Assembly: GCF_051622035.1 (NCBI RefSeq)
Contig: NC_135360.1
Span: 7,802,001 to 7,866,000, forward strand
Source of the DNA: Arctopsyche grandis
Taxonomy: Eukaryota; Arthropoda; Insecta; Trichoptera; Hydropsychidae
Length of the DNA stretch: 64,000 nucleotides
Reading direction: 5' to 3'
This document shows positions 57,270 to 64,000 of this stretch, one piece after another. The translations under genes were made by a program, and so were the position numbers. Within the stretch, counting starts at the first letter, position 1, and every line of letters starts with the position of its first letter. Below the pieces are notes generated by a model. It was given only the letters and a program-made list of their open reading frames with translations. It searched no databases and was not told the DNA's origin.

Positions 57270-58488
57270 AATCATATATAGAAATGTTCTGTCTTATATA
57301 ATTTCAATGGAAATGTTTAGCACAAGTATTTCAATAATTTAAATGGAAAATTTGGCACAAAAATGCTCATTGCTTACGCATTAATTCCTAAATATACGAT
57401 CTGGGGAAAAGTCTCGTGTTGGTCGCCGTTTTCCCCGGCAGATTTGCGAATTATAACGTGCGGCAATTTGTACGTATTGAATCGGAACAAACGCCCGGAT
57501 GAATATTTATGAAGCGAACGACCCATTGAAACGATTTGACGTGGACGATTTTCAACCGAAATTTTCATACCGAAACGCACGAGACAATGTGCCCCGAAAC
57601 CAGTACTTACATACCTACACCCCCCCCCCCCCCCCCACTCACTACCCCCATCTCGAAAACTCGCCCTTTGAAACTTCTCGAAATTAAGTAGCAGTGGTAC
57701 TACGATGATAGGGAAAGGGAAACTTTGTCACACAACTCGCCGCGTGTTCTACAATAGTGAACTTTGTCGAACATTCCAAGTTTTTTTCTATACATATATC
57801 TATATATTTTAAGATGGGGGTGAGGGAGATATCGGAAGAGGGTAGGGAGGGTTTGGATAAAACGGTTATGGATGTCGTTAAAAGTTTTTTACGAGCTTTT
57901 CGTATCCGTTTCGCGCAGTCGAATATTTCAATAGACATCGATGCTGAAGTCGACTATACTGCTTGTATGTATGTTTTTTTTATGTGGGATTGTTGGTCTG
58001 CGATGGGGGTGGGTTGCTAGGGTGAAAGGGGTGAGATAGTGAGTCTCGGTTGCACTTAACCGGATCCTGGTGCAATGTCACACTCTGCTTGAGGTCGACG
58101 TCGAATCTAATGGATCCTCTACATACATATATGCATATGTATGTATGTATGCATATGTATGCTCTTGTGTAACGTTTGAATTCATCTAGTGAACGGTGGC
58201 ATCCACTCGACTCTCTGGCGATTTGTATACAGCCTCTGATTAATTTCGAGTGCGGCTTTTGAATGTGTTTCGGATTTTAAAACTGTTCTGTACGGTTGTT
58301 CCGGCTTCGGTCAGAATAAATGTGACGTTTATTAATTATAAAATGCGGATGCGACCAACCCACGACTTTTCCTATATTGAGGAATATAGGTAGGGCGCAA
58401 AACAAAATTCGATAATTAAACATATGTACATACACGTTCACACATGTCGGTTATGAGAGCATTTTCGATACAAATTGTGCGCAAATGT
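57270..58488. other. Non-coding; C-run and GC-richer blocks
   Basis: A C-run of more than 15 lies at about 57619-57636. Stretches 57.38-57.78 kb and 58.0-58.4 kb are less AT-rich and non-repetitive. The 87-codon frame at 57757-58020 has no recognisable domain. Confidence 0.35.
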
Positions 58489-58489
58489 A

Positions 58490-59100
58490 GGGACACTTAC
58501 AGAAGACAAAAATTCTACTTCCGGTTGTCGAATTTTGTTCAAATTTTTTTTATTACTTAAAAATAACTATATACATATTATATATATTAAATATCGAGAG
58601 GATAAAAATAATTTAAAAGGTCAAAATAAAATAATGAAATATTATTTAAAAAAAATACCACTTTAGGTTGACGAATTCTGACCAAAACCTTATCAACTCT
58701 AAGTTAGTACATAAAGAATACAAATACGTACACATTTTCAGCTTTATACGTTTAGGGATGTGGAAAAAATCGTGTGGTCGCAATATTTTTACTTTTCAAG
58801 AGGAAAAAATCATACTTGCGGTTTGTTAAATTTACTGATTTTTTTCATAACATTAATACGAGAATAATACTTGAACTTTTTCGTGAAGAGAACACATGTT
58901 TAAGAGGTCGAAAAAAATAGTGGAAGAAAAATCGAACAAGAGTAAATTGCCAAATTTTATTACACAACTTGGTATTAAGCTTAAACTTCAAGATATGAAA
59001 TTAAATTTGAATTTTTTTATTTATTTTCATTACATTTCTCGTAAAGAGCACACATATTTAAAGGGTCGAATAAAATAATGGAAAAATCGGTTATTTATCT
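58490..59100 (-). repeat. Periodic ACCGGAAGT repeat, copy 3 (reversed)
   Basis: On the minus strand the order matches the second half of copy 1: CCATTATTTTATTCGACCC, a segment near TACTCTTGTTCGATTTTTCT, CGTGAATTCT-like spacers, GCTGAAAATGTGTACGTATT, TAACTTAGAGTTGATAAG, TTTTGGTCAGAATTCGTCAA. It has the ACCGGAAGT motif at about 58518-58526 and decayed versions near 58655 and 58808. Confidence 0.6.
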
Positions 59101-60110
59101 ATAGCACATAAATTACCTTGAAAGGAAAAAACTGAATTATTCCAGCATCGAAAACTTAAAATTCGATGTAAATTTAAAAAATGGACATACAATATCCACG
59201 CATCAAGTCATCGATATATAAACGCTATATTTAACACGTACGCCTAATTATTCCCGATTACGTACAAACAAACAGCATATCCGGAAACGATCGGAACGCG
59301 CTGACATACATATGTATATAGGTATGCATGTATATATAGAAACACCTATTCAATATTTAAACAATAACGGATATTCGCCCACATTTGCACACACATTGAA
59401 ATATTATTTGCACAATTACAGTGTTTGCCGAGCGCAGGTTTGTTTATATTATAGGTACATATGGACATTATTATTAAGCTACAATTTGTATATCCGAGCC
59501 GCGGGCGTCGCTGTGCGAATTGTTCAAATTTTTCACAACCGCACACATGTACGAATTTAAATTTTATCCATTTACAGAAATAAATGATTCATCCCCATCC
59601 CTCTCCGTTTCCACCCCCCCTCTCCAGCCCCTCCCCCACCCGTCACACCCCTCGGCAGAGTGTTGTGGTCGGAAAAAAAATGAAAATTGCGACTCGCTTT
59701 TCATCCGTACGTACGTATTTATGTATGTATGTATGTACGTATTACTACAGAGCTCCCCTACAATTCGCCGATTCTAATTTTTTGAAGGATTTCGCTAACG
59801 ACGCAAGCTTTTTGGCCAAAAGAGAGAAATTGAATTTTTAACGTTACCTTATATTCATTTTGTGCTTGTGTGTGTGTGTGTGTTTGTAAATTCAAATTTA
59901 TTTTAACGAATCACTCGCTACAGAGTATATGCGAAAGCGGCGTCTTTGAGATTTATAAAACTCTCTGTTACGGCTTTTTGTTTTCTCTCTTTTATATTAT
60001 TATATTAAATGGCGTACAATTACGTCATGTGCAATAATGTAAACGATTTTTTTCGTTTATATATGTACATATGTATTTATATTAATTATAACGTTGTATT
60101 ATTTTTCTTT
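59101..60110. other. Non-coding upstream of the 60.12 kb exon
   Basis: Patches of less AT-rich, non-repetitive sequence (59.2-59.55 and 59.58-59.78 kb, the latter with CCCCCCTCTCC-type tracts) and TG repeats near 59870. No further exon recognised. Confidence 0.35.
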
Positions 60111-60115
60111 TTCAG

Positions 60116-60193
60116 AAGAATAACATGGCTGACACAGTGAGGCCCGATCCTTTTTCTTCTGTCTACGTTTTGGACGCTCACTTTCAATACAAG
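60116..60193 (+). CDS. Probable first coding exon of a plus-strand gene (23 codons, partial)
   Basis: A long pyrimidine tract and TTTTTCAG acceptor precede position 60116. The ATG at 60125 sits in a good context (AACATGG). The frame runs [10 protein letters not shown], then a stretch ending AHFQYK, to a donor AAG|GTAAAT at 60193/60194, phase 0. Codons are balanced and GC-richer than the surroundings. The following intron starts with microsatellite sequence and no second exon was found before 64000. The real gene would therefore continue beyond the window, with non-coding 5' exon(s) upstream. The product is not recognised. Confidence 0.55.
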
Positions 60194-60245
60194 GTAAATA
60201 TTTGAATAATGTGCGAGTGTGTGTATTTATTTGCCTGCATATACA

Positions 60246-60248
60246 TAC

Positions 60249-60284
<36 letters not shown>

Positions 60285-60285
60285 G

Positions 60286-60363
<78 letters not shown>
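60246..60363. repeat. TA dinucleotide microsatellite
   Basis: About 115 bp of TA repeats with an ACGTATG interruption near 60282, just inside the intron after the 60.12 kb exon. Confidence 0.95.
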
Positions 60364-60366
<3 letters not shown>

Positions 60367-60974
60367 GTATATATTTGAGTAATATTAATTGAATTCAAAA
60401 TGATTCAGCGGAATTTTCGGGGTGGCTTTTGATGGATCAGTTTCGAAACGTTTAGTTCTGCGAAATAAGATTCGGAAAGTTTGCAACTCAAACATTTTAC
60501 AATAAAATATTCAATCAAATTCATTTTAGTATTGCCATGGTTGCTTAGCTTTATACCTACACTATGTATGTATAGGTACAATAAATCTTGCTGTTGAATA
60601 TACCATTTAAATGTACAATATATAATATGTACATATGTATAACAAACGGAATCAATTCACGTGGGTTAAAATTTAGCATAGGGTTTACATGAAATAAGTG
60701 TGTACCATAAAAGTATGTATATACAGTATAGTATTTATTGGTTTTTTATGGCTATTTATATACACAGATTTGTGTAGATGGAAAACGATCATTGTGTTGA
60801 AAAATTAATTTCACTTAAGCTAATAACAGTGTTCTATTGAAAAACTTTTATTTATTATATTCTTGGTACACATTTATAATATCGCAAATACAAAAACGGC
60901 CACTCTACAGAGCCTTCATAATTAGCTGATGTAAGTATGTATATACATACTTACATCAGGATTGAGCTGAAATA
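60364..60974. other. Non-coding (presumed intron)
   Basis: AT-rich; nothing recognised. A short inverted pair GATGTAAGTATGTATATAC/ATACTTACATC lies at 60926-60958. Confidence 0.4.
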
Positions 60975-60976
60975 TA

Positions 60977-61259
60977 CAGCCATGGACAAATGTATTAGGC
61001 CACTTTTATTAATGTTTTTGACTGAAAATACTTTTTTAACGTCAGGTTTTTGAAACGTCAATTACCTGACATTTTTCAATAAAAAATGTACTTTATTAAA
61101 AAAAATAATATAAACAGCGTGACAGTGACTTGCGTAAAAAGGACAATTACTTTTTTTTCCAGTAAGATAAAATGCAGGTGATGGCTGTTTCAAAAACAGG
61201 AATATTTTCGGTTAAGCGCATTTTTTACAAGTGGCCTTATACATTTGTCTACGGCCGCA
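60977..61259. mobile_element. Tc1/mariner-type MITE
   Basis: TA on both sides (60975-60976, 61260-61261). The ends CAGCCATGGACAAATGTATT+AGGCCACTT and the complement of GCCGTAGACAAATGTATAAG+GCCACTT are inverted copies. Inside is a second pair, TAACGTCAGGTTTTTGAAAC with TTACCTGACATT, and no coding sequence. 283 bp. Confidence 0.8.
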
Positions 61260-61372
61260 TATTTTTTTTGTTTTATCAAAGGCGTAAAGCTCAATTATAT
61301 TCTATTTTCAATGAAAAATAAGCGTTAGAAAAGTTTAAAACTGTCTCTTCTTTAAATGGGAGACATGTATCA

Positions 61373-62170
61373 TAGGCGTGCAGTGACTTTTAAAACAGGA
61401 GACTAGGTATGAGCAAAAAAAAAAATTTTAAAAAATAATAATAATTTTTGAATATTAATAATCTGTCTTCTGATAAGTGATCGGTATAATTTTTCATTTT
61501 TGAGATAACAGAAATATTCTAAGTAGCCAATTTTTTCAAATTATATCTTGTTTGTCTTCAAAACTTAGTCTTCTGAATAATTTGTCGAACAATCGATCGA
61601 GAATGCAAGAATTCCTTATTTGTTTCCGCGCGCTCCGCGCTGATTTGTTCTGATAAAATCGTTTCGTGAACCGATTCTCTTAGCATAATTGTACTTAAAG
61701 GGTTATGTGTAAATATGTATCATTTTAACAATTAAAAAATAATTCAGAATGATGTTTGATATACACAAATCATAATTATTTCTTAGTGAAAATTCCATAA
61801 ATGCTGAAAGAGACAAGTAAATTATTTTTTTGTCTTCATCGGAACGCCTATACATAACAATTCACCAGTACCGGAAAGGGAACAGAATTCAGATGTTAAT
61901 TCCGTGCAAGTGAACGACGCGGCGGACCATACCATGACAATCCACTACTACTACTACTACAACAATTATAACAACTAATATATTATAATAACTAATATTA
62001 CAACAACCACTATCACTACCTCAGGTAGGGCTGATTCCGATTTCTGAACTTCGTTAATCAATATGAACAACAATTTGAATTAATTGTAATTGATTTGTTT
62101 GTTTATAAATTTTAGGTAGATTTTAGGTGACTAGCTTAGCCCCTCTAGTCCAATGATGGCACACCACTGA
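61373..62170 (-). mobile_element. Second hAT-like element (antisense)
   Basis: The right edge (CACACCACTG, 62159-62168) and left edge (AGGCGTGCAGTGACTTTTAA) are the complements of the two ends of the 3.07 kb copy. The shared interior includes the ACGCGGCGGACCATACCATG tract, ACTACTACTAC repeats, the CTAGTCCAATGATGG end, and a minus-strand AACAAATCAGCGCGGAGCGC segment that lines up with QISADRAETN of the other copy. It is about 300 bp longer than that copy, so it may preserve more of the parent element. Confidence 0.7.
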
Positions 62171-63400
62171 TACGTATGTATGTATCTATGTATATTTTGT
62201 TAAAGGTTGCAGGTATTTCAAAGAAAATATAATTGGACTCATTTAGGGGTTGAAATATAATTTTAAAGAATTTGTTGCACATTCTAATTTAAAACTTTTA
62301 GTACAAAGTCTGTATTTTTTACGGCAAAATGAGTTCAATGAACACTAACGAAAAGTATTCAGCTCCGTTTGGGCTTCTTCGTTTCAAAGAAATATGTACA
62401 TATGTGCATATATGTATGTATGTGCATACATATGTTCACTCATACGTACATACATAAATATGTTCACTCATACGTACATACATACATATGTTCACTCTTG
62501 ACTATTCTATTGCTTAGTCTCATTACATACAACACATATTGAAATTTGATTTTATATATAAAAATTCTCGGTGACTTTTTTATATACATAGAACTTAACC
62601 TTGTAGCAATGGTTCGTGAGACGCTCATCAAGGCTGTCAATATGGACGTATTTAATTGGCACGTTTCATATGGAATATTGGAAAATATTTGTCGACGACA
62701 TGGCAAATATATCTACCCCTCCCCACCCCCCACCACCCACAAATACCCACACATGGCTTTTTATAATAAAATTTAGGGTTGGCGGGGTTGATTGATGTTC
62801 GCGGGTATGTCAACGGCAGACGTTTCTTTTTCGACGATTCTTGCCTACCTACTCTATACGAAAACGAAAGTGGAAAAAATGAAATAAAATAAAAAAATAA
62901 ATAACAATAATAAAAGGGAAGCCGAACGTCTCACTGTCGCCGCTGTAATCGGCGCGATTCCATTAAGCGGCGTGTTTTATTTTATTTTTGCAACGAGTGC
63001 GCTATAAATTCGGTCGGCTTTGTTCTACGGGGCGTATAATATAATATTATGTGGACACAAACAAAAAGGTGACTGTAGCCGTTTTATTTTCATTAATTTA
63101 AAACGAGTTGATCGTATATTGTATTGTCGTCGTCGCAGTAACGAACGGTCTGCCGGTCGCTCTGAACTGAGCTTATTTTCCCATTTTATCCCTTTCCGGT
63201 CGAGCGTTTTAAAAGTATTGCCTTCGAACGGGTGAAAAACTGTAATAAAATCGAGAAAAGCTCGTCGAACGCTTCACGTTTGCGTAATTTCATAAGCGGC
63301 GACCATTGAGTCTGCACGTCGGAGCTTTATAGTAAATGTCGATCGTAAAGGCTGTGGCGATAAATCAAATTAGGCAATTAAGGCACTTTTTATTGCGTAC
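62171..63400. other. Non-coding; CpG-richer 62.78-63.37 kb
   Basis: A TACATATG microsatellite at 62390-62495, then a less AT-rich, non-repetitive block near 62780-63370. Frames there have no known domain. Confidence 0.35.
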
Positions 63401-63670
63401 TAGCTGGTGTTGCCCGGCGTTGCTCGAGCGGGTAAAGGTTAGAAAAACATTCGAAATGCTCCGACCACTTTCAAAACTTTCCTACATATGATGTACTTTA
63501 GGCATATGTTAGGAATCATAACTTGATATCATGAAGGTATTTTATTTTTCTATTTATTACCCTCTCCCCCCCCCAATTTAAAAATTCTGATTTAAATAGA
63601 GCAATAATGAGCAGTTGATCTAGTGCAAAACATCTAGATAATTGAATACGTGTCGCAAATAAGGGGATAA
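63401..63670 (+). repeat. Possible dispersed repeat start (CTAGCTGGTGTTGCCCGGCG)
   Basis: The phrase around TTGCCCGGCGTTGCTCG resembles a motif common at the edge of insect dispersed repeats. There is only one copy in this window, so this is from memory and not demonstrated. Confidence 0.25.
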
Positions 63671-63981
63671 CTATCATTTTATTTTAAATCTAGTTTTTTT
63701 TTATGGAATAACGTGCTATGTGGTTACATCATTCGTCCCCTCTATAAAAATATTCTCTATCTTTTTCGATTCTCCTGATGAGCCAACGTGCCGTTAGATT
63801 TTTGCACAGTGGAATAACGTCACTTCAAGTCCTAACATGGAGAGGCGCCAGTCGTTCTCTCTGTTAGATTGTTTTGTGTTATGGAATAGCTATGGAATAA
63901 CGTTGTAACTGCATACGCGGATCAAGTCATTCCACACGTTCATAGTGTTTTTCATATTTTTTGTTTTTATTTTTATATTTA

Positions 63982-64000
63982 ATTAATCATGCACACTCGT
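63982..64000 (-). repeat. Start of another SINE/LINE 3' tail, cut by the window end
   Basis: AATTAATCATGCACACTCGT at the very end matches the outer arm and flank of the hairpin tail at 42828-42848 (antisense orientation). Confidence 0.4.

Noticed and set aside
57757..58020. 87-codon frame with a plausible amphipathic stretch
   Set aside because: No recognised family and no splice signals; a similar-length frame exists on the other strand.
60099..60398. Minus-strand open frame over the 60.25 kb TA array
   Set aside because: Mostly microsatellite; it is antisense to the well-supported exon.

Overview
This is an AT-rich eukaryotic (insect-type) genomic window with low gene density and a very heavy load of transposable-element (TE) remnants. 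The evidence for an insect is the spliced BTB-BACK-Kelch gene with short GT-AG introns, tRNA-headed SINEs, CR1/jockey-group and endonuclease-RT LINEs, Tc1/mariner, hAT, piggyBac and Mutator-like non-autonomous DNA elements, and very frequent TACATATGTATG-type microsatellites. I cannot place the species from sequence alone.

Layout. 1-18 kb is mostly non-coding. It holds a jockey-type LINE scrap (1.15-1.29 kb), a 498 bp hAT element with an exact 8 bp target duplication (3.07-3.56 kb), several SINEs, antisense LINE 3' ends (7.9-8.2 and 10.06-10.55 kb), two copies of a periodic repeat marked by ACCGGAAGT (11.4-12.5 and 16.3-17.0 kb) and a broken MSH6-like mismatch-repair gene piece (12.64-12.90 kb). 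18.1-22.4 kb is an apparently full-length two-ORF LINE with both frames open. 24.27-27.7 kb is the one complete host gene, a ten-coding-exon Kelch-like gene on the minus strand (558 aa), with a fold-back DNA element in its second coding intron. 28.5-31.1 kb is a pile-up of two convergent LINE fragments and a piggyBac element. 31-41 kb is mostly AT-rich sequence with GC-rich islands that look constrained, plus one MITE family. 41.4-49.9 kb holds a mariner remnant, paired retroelement insertions in a local duplication, SINEs, and a palindromic Tc1-type element inside a probable solo LTR. 52-62 kb holds another SINE, a Tc1 transposase scrap, a MITE, a near-perfect 362 bp palindrome with a 10 bp target duplication, a third ACCGGAAGT repeat copy, a likely 5' coding exon at 60.12 kb on the plus strand, a Tc1-type MITE and a second hAT copy. 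The window ends in what may be another SINE/LINE tail.

How parts relate. Most SINEs here and the intact LINE end in the same kind of 3' hairpin: the loop sequence is conserved (around TTGGGGCAACCTGT) while the stem sequences differ but stay complementary. This suggests that the SINEs borrow reverse transcriptase from LINEs of this group. The exon at 60.12 kb, preceded by tens of kilobases of island-studded sequence, suggests that much of 28-60 kb may be 5' intron or regulatory sequence of a plus-strand gene that continues beyond the window. That is inference.
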